A stretch of 64,000 nucleotides of DNA, taken from Symsagittifera roscoffensis. Its lineage: Eukaryota > Xenacoelomorpha > Acoela > Convolutidae. Under the pieces are notes generated by a model. The model was not told the origin of the DNA. It did not search any database and was given only the letters and a program-made list of their open reading frames with translations. Shown here one piece after another: positions 36,434-46,233 of the stretch. The translations under genes and the position numbers were made by a program. Each line of letters begins with the position of its first letter. The first letter of the stretch is position 1. The stretch is from positions 16,059,613 through 16,123,612 of the forward strand of contig NC_087071.1 of assembly GCF_963678635.1 (NCBI RefSeq), written 5' to 3'.

Positions 36434-37012
36434 TTAAATTAAACAGAAAATAAAAGTAACGATTAAGAAATAACGTGAAGCCTCGTTAAATTGTTTGCAT
36501 AACATAGCTCTACAAATTTTTTTAACCAAAACCAGTAGAAAAAAGTACACTCCGATAGGTTGAAAATTAAATCTTGATTGGCGAATGTCTCTTAGCATGA
36601 ACCGAACAAACGACTCGGCGTGATTCGATTTGAATTTCACAATAAATCCGTCGGCTCCTTCGTCGTCTTCATCAACTTCATCAACTTCATCTACTTCGTC
36701 GCCTTTGTCGCTTTCGTCACAATTTGCGCTTTTATCGCATTCACCACATTCAGCATCTTTTTCTATTTCTTTTTCATTGTCTCCTACTTCGTCTTGATTT
36801 TTGCCGAATTCGTCCAAATTTTCAACTTCGATTTCGACAATTTCGTTTTCTTCTTGTTTTTCACAATCGTTTTTGATTCGATTTTCTTTTTCTTTGTCCT
36901 CGTGTTTATCGAATTTGGCGTTGAAAATTCCCTCGCTAAAAACTTTAATTCCTGAATCCAAATCTTCGAAAACGTCGATATCGCTGCCACGAGTTTTGAC
37001 ATGAAGCAGATC
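36434..37012 (-). CDS. Host acidic-protein exon, probably 3'-terminal
   Basis: The minus strand has a good acceptor (CCGTTTTCAG, exon from 37,012). It enters in phase 0 with DLLHVKTRGSDIDVFEDLDS and stays open for 192 codons to a stop at 36,434. A strongly acidic low-complexity region (EIVEIEVENLDEFGKNQDEV; repeated DEVDEVDEVDEDDEG) is followed by FIVKFKSNHAESFVRFMLRD and a hydrophobic C-terminal stretch (VYFFLLVLVKKI) that could be a membrane segment. The acidic repeat may be chance expansion, but the long frame and acceptor favour a real exon. The last 40 codons look less coding-like and could be read-through into intron. The 19-kb retroelement begins only about 100 bases into the intron on its 5' side. 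Identity unknown. Confidence 0.5.
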   Translation of the reverse strand, partial: DLLHVKTRGSDIDVFEDLDSGIKVFSEGIFNAKFDKHEDKEKENRIKNDCEKQEENEIVEIEVENLDEFGKNQDEVGDNEKEIEKDAECGECDKSANCDESDKGDEVDEVDEVDEDDEGADGFIVKFKSNHAESFVRFMLRDIRQSRFNFQPIGVYFFLLVLVKKICRAMLCKQFNEASRYFLIVTFIFCLI

Positions 37013-37111
37013 CTGAAAACGGTAGCATAAGCTGCATAGATAAAGTTAAGTTAACCAGCTGGCTTAGAATTTGTTGAGATTTGAATTATTTCTTCAAATT
37101 TTTTTTCTAGC

Positions 37112-37115
37112 GTTG
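37112..37115. other. Target-site duplication (left), GTTG
   Basis: GTTG directly precedes the 5' LTR and is repeated directly after the 3' LTR at 56,243-56,246. A 4-bp duplication suits Ty3/gypsy errantivirus-type integrases. Confidence 0.85.
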
Positions 37116-37230
37116 TGGAACCTGATCTAAACTACATTTTATGATTGGATAAATTAGATATTTTACCACTGTAAAGTATTTAATATTAACCAATCATGAT
37201 CCATCTAACTAACAATCCACTTATTTGTAA

Positions 37231-37258
37231 GTGCTGAAATTACTTGTAATTTCAGCAC
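37231..37258. promoter_or_regulatory. Perfect LTR hairpin, 13-bp stem
   Basis: GTGCTGAAATTAC, a TT loop, then GTAATTTCAGCAC. It is identical in both LTRs (55,948-55,975), with no change in either arm. It could be an operator-like dyad for a dimeric transcription factor or, if in the R region, an RNA hairpin. Confidence 0.7.
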
Positions 37259-37319
37259 CAGAGAGATTTGAATTTAACTTAGAAATTAGTTGCCTCTCCA
37301 AAAGAACTTCAGCAGCCGC

Positions 37320-37325
37320 AATAAA
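37320..37325 (+). terminator. LTR polyadenylation signal AATAAA
   Basis: AATAAA inside the LTR; the copy in the 3' LTR (56,037-56,042) would direct 3'-end formation of the genomic transcript. Cleavage site not determined. Confidence 0.5.
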
Positions 37326-37527
37326 CCAGTATACCCTAGATCTATTGAGCCTAGCAGAGACTAGTTAAACAACCTGAGACTAGATAGTATAAGAGTAAGA
37401 TTAGGATCGGTATTAGACTAAGAAGTTGCACGAATCTATCCGGCCGAAAATAAGATAGCGTGACGAGCAGACGGTGTACCCTATCTGAAATTACTCTATG
37501 AGTTAACCACATCGGTCCTAACTCATC

Positions 37528-37545
37528 TGGTGCGACCATAAGTCT
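37528..37545 (+). promoter_or_regulatory. Primer-binding site candidate
   Basis: Two bases after the 5' LTR, TGGTGCGACCATAAGTCTCG begins with TGG, the complement of a tRNA CCA tail. Continuing to CTCGAAC, the reverse complement resembles a tRNA T-arm (GTTCGAG). The primer tRNA was not identified. Confidence 0.55.
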
Positions 37546-37612
37546 CGAACAAGACCTTAATAGCTTAGAATTAACCAAAAATAGGTTAGAATTTAGACAA
37601 AACATTTTAAAA

Positions 37613-37846
37613 ATGTTATACGACGATAATTTAATCGAAATGTCTCTACGACTCAATAGATCAGAGCCAATATTCCGAACTATAACAGAACTACCCGGAA
37701 TTGCAAGAAGACCTCGAACCAGAGACGACATACGACAAAGTAGAAACTTACCAAATAGTTATATGATAGTACGGCAAAAGCCAACACAGACTTTTATATT
37801 TAGAATTTTATTAGCAATGAATTTAGATTTTCATTTGCAAACATAA
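37613..37846 (+). CDS. Leader ORF, 77 codons, doubtful
   Basis: The frame is open from just before the end of the LTR (about 37,505), and an ATG at 37,613 opens MLYDDNLIEMSLRLNRSEPI through ARRPRTRDDIRQSRNLPNSY to a TAA. The part before the ATG (LEQDLNSLELTKNRLEFRQN) is also open and charged, resembling a coiled coil. It may be an upstream ORF that affects translation of gag, the remnant of a spliced leader exon, or chance. Confidence 0.25.
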   Translation: MLYDDNLIEMSLRLNRSEPIFRTITELPGIARRPRTRDDIRQSRNLPNSYMIVRQKPTQTFIFRILLAMNLDFHLQT

Positions 37847-38775
37847 AATCTTGAAGTCAATCTTCATAATCATTTCAGGCGCTAAACAAAACTATTAATA
37901 TACAATAACGATTGATAAAAAGATCTCAGATCGTTTTCCTAAAATTCTGCAGTATTATATAAAACATGTTTGGAAAATATTTATTGAAAATCAAAACAAA
38001 AATTAGTAGCATGACAATAAACTGTTAGTAATCATAAAATCATCAGTTGTCCCAGCTTCATCACCTAAACATAACAGCATTCATAAGCTCACTAATATCA
38101 TTAAAAAACTAAATCTTTTTCTTAAACAAATTTAAACCATTTTAAACTTAAATTCACTTAATTTTAAAATCAGATCATCAAGGCTTATCCTTGGATCTTA
38201 ATTCATTTTCTATTTAATTAAATTTAAAACTTGATCATCAAGGCCTATCCTTGGATCAAAAAGAACAATTTTGTTCTTCCCCACCCACTTAGCTAGTGTC
38301 TAACGACCTCAAACGTCGATTCACTATCCAACCCTTCCAAAAAACCCAAGACTAATAGAAATTTTTGAACAAAAATAACCATTCAAATTAGGATAAACAG
38401 TGAAGAACTTCGGTTATTCATCCTTCACTTGAACCCTCCTCTTATCAAGACCCAGGATAAATCTTAGACTTAGTAAGTTTAAAATAGTATCTAATGAACC
38501 ACTCGCGTTCTAATTATACCTGAAACTTGTGGATCGATTTACTATTCTCCAACCCTTGAACACAATCACTACCCCTAAGTAAGATTAAGTAAGTTAACAC
38601 CTTAGCTTATACTAGCCACGAGAAAGTAAAAAATCATTCTTCGGAATCGATATACTTTTTTCTCCAACCCTGAACGAATAGACCCAGGTTAAGCTAACCA
38701 AAAAATCGTAAGGACTAACAGTTTAAGAAAATAGAAATCATCTAACAACTTTTTGCATCCGTCATCCTAAACCTT
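37847..38775 (+). other. Retroelement 5' leader with repeated hairpins
   Basis: No ORF. Two near-identical hairpin units, GATCATCAAGGC(T/C)TATCCTTGGATC-like, at 38,173-38,197 and 38,233-38,257 are 60 bases apart. A second motif, TCGAT followed by a short spacer and TCCAACCCT, occurs three times at 38,316, 38,534 and 38,647. A long structured leader with repeats suits packaging, dimerisation or translation control; this role is inferred. Confidence 0.55.
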
Positions 38776-39243
38776 ATGTCATTTAAAAATCTAGGAAACA
38801 AACAAACAATCGTTTTACACAACTGTGAAATAGATAACAAAAAATACGACCTTGTAATCACACCTCATACACAAACAGTTGGATATATTAGAACAAAACG
38901 ACAAACACTAAAAAGGAAAACAATAAACAAACAAAGACAAATAACACGAAAAAGATTTTCCAAAAATAGAAACGCATTTTCAGAATCAGAAGCCAGCAAT
39001 TTAGACGAACTTTATAAATTAAAAGAATCTATAGATAAAAATTGCCCCATTCACGATCAATTATATTTTTCCGACTCAGAAACAACTTCAAATTCATCAA
39101 AAAGAGGAAAAAGAAGAATAAAAAAGCAATATAAACACAAACCAGTATATTTATATAATTGGAATCAACCAATTAGACATATCGATAATTACCTATTAAC
39201 AGTCATTAAACGAAAAAATGAGCCAAACACACACTCCAAGTGA
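38776..39243 (+). CDS. Pre-gag ORF, small basic protein
   Basis: 155 codons from MSFKNLGNKQTIVLHNCEID to a TGA at 39,241. It is very Lys/Arg-rich (KRQTLKRKTINKQRQITRKR), with an acidic/Ser patch (FSDSETTSNSSKRGKRRIKK) and an aromatic C-terminus (YLYNWNQPIRHIDNYLLTVI). It overlaps the gag ATG at 39,218 by 26 bases and lies in a different frame. Ty3/gypsy elements normally start with gag, so a separate upstream basic ORF is unusual. It could be a matrix-like or nucleic-acid-binding protein, or the true N-terminus of Gag joined by a +1 shift or by splicing. There is no internal stop. Function unknown. Confidence 0.65.
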   Translation: MSFKNLGNKQTIVLHNCEIDNKKYDLVITPHTQTVGYIRTKRQTLKRKTINKQRQITRKRFSKNRNAFSESEASNLDELYKLKESIDKNCPIHDQLYFSDSETTSNSSKRGKRRIKKQYKHKPVYLYNWNQPIRHIDNYLLTVIKRKNEPNTHSK

Positions 39244-42200
39244 AGATAGTCCAGATGATGACGATATCTACCCCTTCCTCGTAGATGCACCCAATGATAG
39301 AGGGCAGCATATATTTTGCAAGAATTTACTCCTAAATTTATTTGAACCCGGAATCAGCCCATGTAAAGCAGAGTTCCCAGATGTAAAGATCAAAAGACAA
39401 ATTTTTGATCACTATCTGAAAGATATATGTAATTTGACACAACAATACGGAATCTACACCATAGAATTCAGCTCACCAAACCCGAATCACCGCAAATATG
39501 TAATTCAAACAGACGACCTTGATTTAGAATTCTCAAAAGTATTCTCAGAATATATAAAAAGCATACAATATCACAACTCACAAAGAGCAAACTCCATATT
39601 TACTAATGAAGTTTTTGCCATAATATATAGTTATATCTCAATATTAGAAAACGAAATCCCAATCCCAAATGTCTCACCGACAGAGACATCTAAACATATA
39701 AGGGTACGACATGAAATCACACTATTTTCAACTTTCCTACATATAATTAAAGAAAATTTCACAAAAGATGAAGTTTCACAACATACAAAACATGACTTAC
39801 AAAAAATTTTGGCATGGTTTATAATAGATTATTTCACACATAATATAGATTTAATTTCACAAGCAAGAAAAAATTTCAGACCTCAAAATTCAAACGATGA
39901 TACCGCCATCACAGAACAGTCAGACTACGTTTGGGAACCCGAATGGTCTCATTATGCATTTATAAATATCCCACAATCAATCGCAAGTCAAGCAATAAGT
40001 ACAATATCTTATACAAGAGATTATGTAAGAGTAGTACCATTAACCATTGATGCAACACCATTAAACTACAATACGTTTCTATCTGATACGCGAAATAACA
40101 GCTTAAACTCGACCGTCATACACAATGAAAACCTTAATGGAGCTAGGAATCTCACTCAACAAGATATTCAGACACCATCACACTTCATAAATGAAGAAAT
40201 TGTCCAAACAACAACAACTACACAACAAAGTATTTCACCGATACGTCCAAATTTAACAACACCAAGAAATACAAACACTTCACTAGCACAGGTAACCTTA
40301 CAATCAACCGTTAAACCTTCGGTTGCTCCAAAATATTCACAAATGGATTATCAAACATATAGACCCATGACAATACCGTCAAAAACACGCAGAACGTTCA
40401 CAAGAAACAATTTTGCGGAACACAATTATAATTACACACATTCATCAAAAACAAACTATCCCCCACGAAAAAATAATAATAATCAGAAAAGGTCTCGATA
40501 TTGGGATAATCCAATGGCAACAACCAACTCAGTAAATTTTCAAACTAATTCACATCCTCCACAGGATCGAAGTGAAAACTACCCATTCTTTCAACAGAAT
40601 AAAAATAAAAAACAAGCACCTCATCAAACGGATTGCCTATCCTCTGATGATGATTATTTACAACCAGATATATTTGCACCATATACCCAAGAATATCGCG
40701 GACAAGGAGTGCAAAAACCATATACATATCATAGAATTTTTTCTCCACATCAAATAGATACACAAAATCAACAACCAATACAAATGCAAAACCCAATTAA
40801 TACACAATCTTTTCAACCAATTCAGCCACAAAACCCAATGATTACACACTCGTATCAACCGACACAAATGCAAAATGAAATACCACTTCCATATTACCTT
40901 CAACAACACGAAATAACAAAAAATCAACTTTCAAATTTTTCACAAATGCCAAATGCAGCAGAATCATTACAAATGACAATGAATCCATACCTTATGGGTG
41001 GATCATCAATAATATCAAACAAACCATTAATGGTATTCACAGGAACAGTCCCTGAATATTCTGTAGAAGATTATTTAAATGCAGAAACAGCAAATTTAAT
41101 TTTAAATATAGGACCTGAACCAATTAATACGCCACTACATCAAAACTGGATACATCGACGCACAGCGTTGATACAGACAACCTTAGACGGCGCAGCCCAA
41201 AAATGGTTTTCAGTATTGCCTATAGAAATAAAATCAAATTGGAAAAGGTTTACACAAGAATTTTCAAAAATGTTTGACTCCGAAAGAAACAAACAACAAC
41301 AAAGAGTTTTATGTAATGAAAATCGCAGATTACCAAATGAAACCATCAAACAATTAGCAGTACGTATCGAAACACTAGTTCGAAAAGCATATTCATTAAA
41401 TACACACGACTATAAAAACACAAAAATGACAGAAATCTTAATGATGACCTTAACACCTCAATTAAGGAAAATAGCAATAAAAAAGAGAGCATCCCATCCC
41501 TCCTCAATTCGAGAGCCCGATTTAGATTTTCGAAAACTAGTAGACAAACTAGAGCAAGCGGAAATCACAATGAAACTTGAAGAAACAGAAAATCTGAAAT
41601 TACAAAATGTTAACCGAATTGAAACAAATACCACAAATATCAACAATATACAGGAATCAGATACAGACCTCGTTGAAAAAATCACTGAAATACTCAATAT
41701 TTATGAAAAACACCCAAACTTTAAAGGTAAACCATCTTTCAAAAAATGGTGTAATTATTGCCGACGATACAGACATAGTATTTCTGAATGTAGACAAAAA
41801 CAACAGGACAATCAAAACAAACCTCAAAAATATAAAGAACCAAATAAATCATTCTATCAGTACATGAAAAAAGATCAAAATCTACCGAACAAAAACATAT
41901 ACAGCAACAACAGTTCAGGAAAACCACTTCCGAACAATACCAATTACACGAGAACTCAATCACCATATAACTCAAGTTATAGAGGAAGATCACCAGAACG
42001 AAGAAATACACAAAATTCATCACAAAATCATTACAATAGACCAAATAGTCGAAATAACTACTCCAGATCAAATTCAAATACAACACAATTCGTTTCTAGA
42101 TCTAATTCCCAATTAAGGAATAAATACTATCCAAACAATCAATCACGAAACTCATCATATAATTGAAATAGAAACTATTCCAATAACCGAAATAGAAGTT

Positions 42201-42529
42201 ATTCAAACAACCGAAATCAGAATTATCCGAACAATCGATCAAGGAATAACTCATATAACAGATCAAACTATAACATATCAAACGATAATTATCAAAACAG
42301 ATCACGAAACAATTCACAAAATCGACATTCAAGTTATAATAATCAATATAGAAACTATTCCCAATCACCACACAGAAATAATAACCACTATAATAATTCC
42401 AACAATCGCCACAGAAGTAGTACACCTAAACATCAAAGACATATAAATCAAGTACAATCAAATCCGGAATCAACATCAGACCCCCCAGGTATTGATGACA
42501 CAGTAGATGATACAGTAGATATTTACTAA
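39218..42529 (+). pseudogene. gag: Gag polyprotein with one in-frame TGA
   Basis: Starts MSQTHTPSEDSPDDDDIYPF. Residues 1-280 are structured, 280-600 are Gln/Asn/Thr/Pro-rich with repeated Q-rich phrases (IQMQNPINTQ, QPTQMQNE), and about 600-800 form the retrotransposon Gag capsid-type domain (WIHRRTALIQTTLDGAAQKW; NWKRFTQEFSKMFDS). A CX2CX4HX4C zinc knuckle lies at residues 845-858 (CNYC, then H853 and C858). An Arg/Ser/Asn/Tyr-rich tail follows. A TGA at 42,164-42,166 interrupts the tail; the same frame continues with the same composition to a TAA at 42,527-42,529. At about 1,100 codons it is more than twice a usual gypsy Gag. The pol frame overlaps its end at 42,511-42,529, in the -1 frame. 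Confidence 0.85.
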
Positions 42530-42591
42530 ATCAAATAAACTGTGGATCATCAGATTCAGAAAGTGATACAGAAAGCACTATCTCCATCAAT

Positions 42592-45500
42592 ATGATAGCA
42601 GTTGAAAATGACTACGAACCTATTATATATGAACAACCTTTTTCATCACATATATATGAAAACCAATTAGAACTCCTTCACAATTATTATATTGAACCCA
42701 TCCATTCCACACAAACGACACAAGAAACTAACGAAAGCAACACTACAAATCAATCTAATGAAAAAGAAAAAACAAAATGCTTGAATACAAATCACATCTA
42801 TCAAAATATACAAAAAGAACAACCTAAAGAAAAAATTTGGACAATACCATTTCTTTTAGAAAGTCCAAGAAACAAAGAATTTCAACCACCAGATCTTGAA
42901 ATTGATTTTTTAATTGGTTCAGGAGCAGAATCAAACATAATAAACATTCCCACATGGAATGAGATAAAAACATTACACCCAAAACTAACGCCTCTTGAAA
43001 CCTCCAGTAAACTAGCAACAGCACAAGGATCAACATTGGTAAACTATGGAAAAATTAAATTATTTCTTCTCCCCACAAAAACAATAGAGCAAAATAAAAT
43101 TTTAAATAAACCATTTAAACAAATATTTCATATCACTGATATTAAACACAATATCATTGGAATACCATTTATCTCTAAATATATACCAACAATCAACATT
43201 TTGAATAGTAAAATACTAATCAAAGATAAATACACAAAAACAAGAGACACATCCCTAACATTTTTTCAAAGATTAAATAAACAACCACCATTCTTTTCAA
43301 AATTATATTCAATATATAATCAACAAAGAAAACACCTGAAACCACTATCAGGACACATATATAATTTTTCAATAAAACAAGTTCACCAATATGATAAAAA
43401 ACAAAATAAACAACAACTCTATATGTCAGATTTTGAATTCAAACCTATCCATAAGTTTTTCAAAATCACAATCTCATCCATAAAATATTTGAAAAACTCG
43501 AATTCAGATATTATTTCTCTACATGTATACAACAATACACCCTATCAAGTAACATTACCTTTAGGACTTTTAGGCTATTGCGAAACCAACGCTACGATAT
43601 CACCAATACACGAAAAAGCATACCGCGTAAATAATATACTCCAATTATTAGATATTTGTCAATCCACAATTCTTAATGAAGAATTATCCATAAATAATAT
43701 AATAAGTAATGAAAAAAGAAATACAGATTATTTCACAAAAACCCCATATTTCAAACCTACATTCAACATAAATAACTATACAGAGAATCAACAGAAATTT
43801 TTAACAATGTTTAACTTCCAACATTCACAAATAACACAAGACGAATTTGATAAATTAGCCAAACAGCTAATCAAATATTCATCAGTCTATGCAACATCCA
43901 AATTTGATGTTGGCAAAATCAGCTCATCACTACATCTCCCATTAAAACCTGACGCAGTTTTCAAAAAACAAAGAGCAAGTAAAGTACCAATTCACTTACA
44001 CGATAAAGTAAACAGATTACTCGATATTTTAGAACAATACAAAATTATATCACCGGTAAACAAAGAAGAACAACCAAAAGGTAACACATTTATCAACCCT
44101 GTTATCATCCTAGCAAAAGGAGAATCATTAAAAATAGTTCTAGACGCTAGATACCTTAATTCACTAATAGACGAATCAAAATGCAATTGGCCTATTGAAC
44201 CAGTACAAGTCATTTTAACAAAAATAAACGGAAAATACTTTACAACCGCAGATATGAATAGTGCATATAATCAAATGCCACTAGATGAACAATCGCGACG
44301 CTTAACACAATTTGTTATTGGAAATCAGCAATATGAATTCAACCGCCTATTCTATGGAATATCCATAGGACCAGCAGCATTTTCAGCTTTTATGAGCAAA
44401 ATTTTTAGACCACTAATACTCAAGAAAAACGCAATCACCTATTTAGACGATGTTTTTATGCAATCACAGACAAAAGAAGAAATGTTCAATGTTTTAGAAC
44501 ACTATCACAAAATACTTCAGAACGAAAATCTGAAGGCCGCCCCCGATAAATCACATTTCTTTTTAACAAGAGTTAAATTCTTAGGACATAACATAGAAAG
44601 AAAAACAATCACTCCATTAAAATCACGCATTAATGCTATTCAGAAGCTCCAACCACCAACAAACAAAAAGAAAACCCAAGAATTCCTTGGAATGTTAAAA
44701 TTTTTAAGCAAATATGTCTATAAAATGCAATTATACCTAAGACCATTCTATAATATACTTAGACAACAAAATAATTTTGAATGGAACACAGAACATCAAG
44801 CACGATTTGAAGAAATTAAAAAACTCTTAACTGAACAAATTTCGAATACAATTCCAGATCCAAATCAACCATTCTATGCAATTTGCGATGCTTCGAATTT
44901 TGGCATCGGCGCAGCATTATTACAATCACACAATGGTACAAACAAAATGAACCTTATATCAGCAAATTCTCGACTATTCACTCAAGCAGAGCTGCGACTC
45001 TCAACTCTAATGAGAGAATGTACAGCCATAATATATACACTAACAGAATATGAATTTCTGATACTTGGATCAAAACATCCAACAGTTCTATTTACAGATC
45101 ACAAACCAATCATCTTTCTCTTTACACAAAAATCCAATCCAAATCACCGAGTTTATAGATTTCAATTTATTTTAATGAAATTCCCAAACTTACATATAGT
45201 TTGGACAGCAGGAAAGAACCTTGCATTACCAGACACTTTAAGTCGAAATACACCACCCGAATTACTTACACGTAAAACTACAGTTGAAATACCCAAAAAA
45301 ATAAAATTCTACCTTGCAGAAAACGAAACATCACCCCGACTAGAATGCAAATGTGCAGTAAAAACTGACGTTGAACAATCACAGATAAACAATCTACAAC
45401 ACTTCCCACTTTATTTAGATTGCCAAAATAACCACTACGAAGTTGATCTACTTGGAACATCAACTTTTAAACCAATTCCATATTCACAATGGATAAAAAA

Positions 45501-46023
45501 TAACACCCAACAAAAAAGAGTAAATCAACACCCGCATAAAAAAGACCTTTTTCCTTTAATTGAAAAAGAAAATCTAACTGATAAAATAAATTTATCAGGA
45601 CCACAAACAAACGATTCAAAATACACAATAAATCAAGTTTTTGACCTCCATGACCCACTTGATACAACTCCTTTATCAAAATTAGAAATTGAAAACATTG
45701 TTCTCCCCCCAACAGATAAAATTACAATGAATACTTTGAAACAATATCAAAATCTTGACCCAGTAATTAGACAACTTAAATCATGGCACAAATATAAAAC
45801 TAAACCCGTCAAGGCAGATACAACTATTTTAGGAAATAAAACACTCCTCCGATATTTTCGAAAATTTAATAATACAATAATTAACGAAAACACAGACCTT
45901 CTAGAATACCAATTAAATGAATCTACAATTCCCTGTCTCCCTCTAAGTATGATTCTTATAGCTTTTAATATTTCACATACACAAAACATTAAACCCTTGA
46001 CTAAACCCGTCTGCCTTGACTAA
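42592..46023 (+). CDS. pol: Pol: protease, reverse transcriptase, RNase H
   Basis: The frame is open from 42,511, with the first ATG at 42,592. Residues 95-215 are the retropepsin: FLIGSGAESN stands where D-[ST]-G-A is expected (residue 109 is Gly), and a later IIGIPFISKY fits the conserved Leu/Ile-Gly motif. Residues 448-690 are the RT with VLDAR, TADMNSAY (D554) and YLDD (617-620). Residues about 750-880 are RNase H with CDAS (D766), E809 and TDHKP (D836), followed by a linker. The frame ends in sequence created by a duplication (KPLTKPVCLD), so the integrase is cut off. RT and RNase H look intact; the protease probably is not. These enzymes copy element RNA into DNA in cytoplasmic particles. 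Confidence 0.93.
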   Translation: MIAVENDYEPIIYEQPFSSHIYENQLELLHNYYIEPIHSTQTTQETNESNTTNQSNEKEKTKCLNTNHIYQNIQKEQPKEKIWTIPFLLESPRNKEFQPPDLEIDFLIGSGAESNIINIPTWNEIKTLHPKLTPLETSSKLATAQGSTLVNYGKIKLFLLPTKTIEQNKILNKPFKQIFHITDIKHNIIGIPFISKYIPTINILNSKILIKDKYTKTRDTSLTFFQRLNKQPPFFSKLYSIYNQQRKHLKPLSGHIYNFSIKQVHQYDKKQNKQQLYMSDFEFKPIHKFFKITISSIKYLKNSNSDIISLHVYNNTPYQVTLPLGLLGYCETNATISPIHEKAYRVNNILQLLDICQSTILNEELSINNIISNEKRNTDYFTKTPYFKPTFNINNYTENQQKFLTMFNFQHSQITQDEFDKLAKQLIKYSSVYATSKFDVGKISSSLHLPLKPDAVFKKQRASKVPIHLHDKVNRLLDILEQYKIISPVNKEEQPKGNTFINPVIILAKGESLKIVLDARYLNSLIDESKCNWPIEPVQVILTKINGKYFTTADMNSAYNQMPLDEQSRRLTQFVIGNQQYEFNRLFYGISIGPAAFSAFMSKIFRPLILKKNAITYLDDVFMQSQTKEEMFNVLEHYHKILQNENLKAAPDKSHFFLTRVKFLGHNIERKTITPLKSRINAIQKLQPPTNKKKTQEFLGMLKFLSKYVYKMQLYLRPFYNILRQQNNFEWNTEHQARFEEIKKLLTEQISNTIPDPNQPFYAICDASNFGIGAALLQSHNGTNKMNLISANSRLFTQAELRLSTLMRECTAIIYTLTEYEFLILGSKHPTVLFTDHKPIIFLFTQKSNPNHRVYRFQFILMKFPNLHIVWTAGKNLALPDTLSRNTPPELLTRKTTVEIPKKIKFYLAENETSPRLECKCAVKTDVEQSQINNLQHFPLYLDCQNNHYEVDLLGTSTFKPIPYSQWIKNNTQQKRVNQHPHKKDLFPLIEKENLTDKINLSGPQTNDSKYTINQVFDLHDPLDTTPLSKLEIENIVLPPTDKITMNTLKQYQNLDPVIRQLKSWHKYKTKPVKADTTILGNKTLLRYFRKFNNTIINENTDLLEYQLNESTIPCLPLSMILIAFNISHTQNIKPLTKPVCLD

Positions 46024-46233
46024 ACCCGTTGTATCTGCCTTGACTAAACCCGTCAAGGCAGATACAACTATTTTAGGAAATAAAACACTCCTCCGATATT
46101 TTCGAAAATTTAATAATACAATAATTAACGAAAACACAGACCTTCTAGAATACCAATTAAATGAATCTACAATTCCCTGTCTCCCTCTAAGTATGATTCT
46201 TATAGCTTTTAATATTTCACATACACAAAACAT
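45799..46233 (+). repeat. 191-bp duplication with inverted junction inside pol
   Basis: 45,799-45,989 is repeated at 46,043-46,233 (offset 244). The 53-base spacer holds further copies of CTAAACCCGT and an inverted piece: TTGTATCTGCCTTGAC at 46,029-46,044 faces its exact complement GTCAAGGCAGATACAA at 46,052-46,067. The pattern suits template switching during replication or repair. It adds a non-multiple of three and interrupts the integrase N-terminal region. Confidence 0.9.

Larger units (their letters stand above)
37116..37525 (+). repeat. 5' LTR, 410 bp
   Basis: Starts TGGAACCTGATCTAAACTAC and ends TCGGTCCTAACTCA. It differs from the 3' LTR at 37,144 (A/G), 37,303 (A/G), 37,486 (T/C) and 37,502 (G/T). 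It contains CCAAT at about 37,190, a perfect 13-bp inverted repeat at 37,231-37,258, a poly(A) signal AATAAA at 37,320-37,325 and a TATAAG at about 37,390. Confidence 0.97.

Noticed and set aside
36620-37004. Plus-strand Phe/Ser-rich ORFs opposite the acidic exon
   Set aside because: They are antisense shadows of the Glu/Asp-rich minus-strand frame.
37351-37731. 126-codon minus-strand ORF across the 5' LTR
   Set aside because: It spans the LTR/leader junction and has no recognisable features; chance is more likely.
40545-42425. Minus-strand ORFs opposite gag
   Set aside because: Tyr/Phe/Cys-rich shadows of an A-rich sense strand; no independent support.
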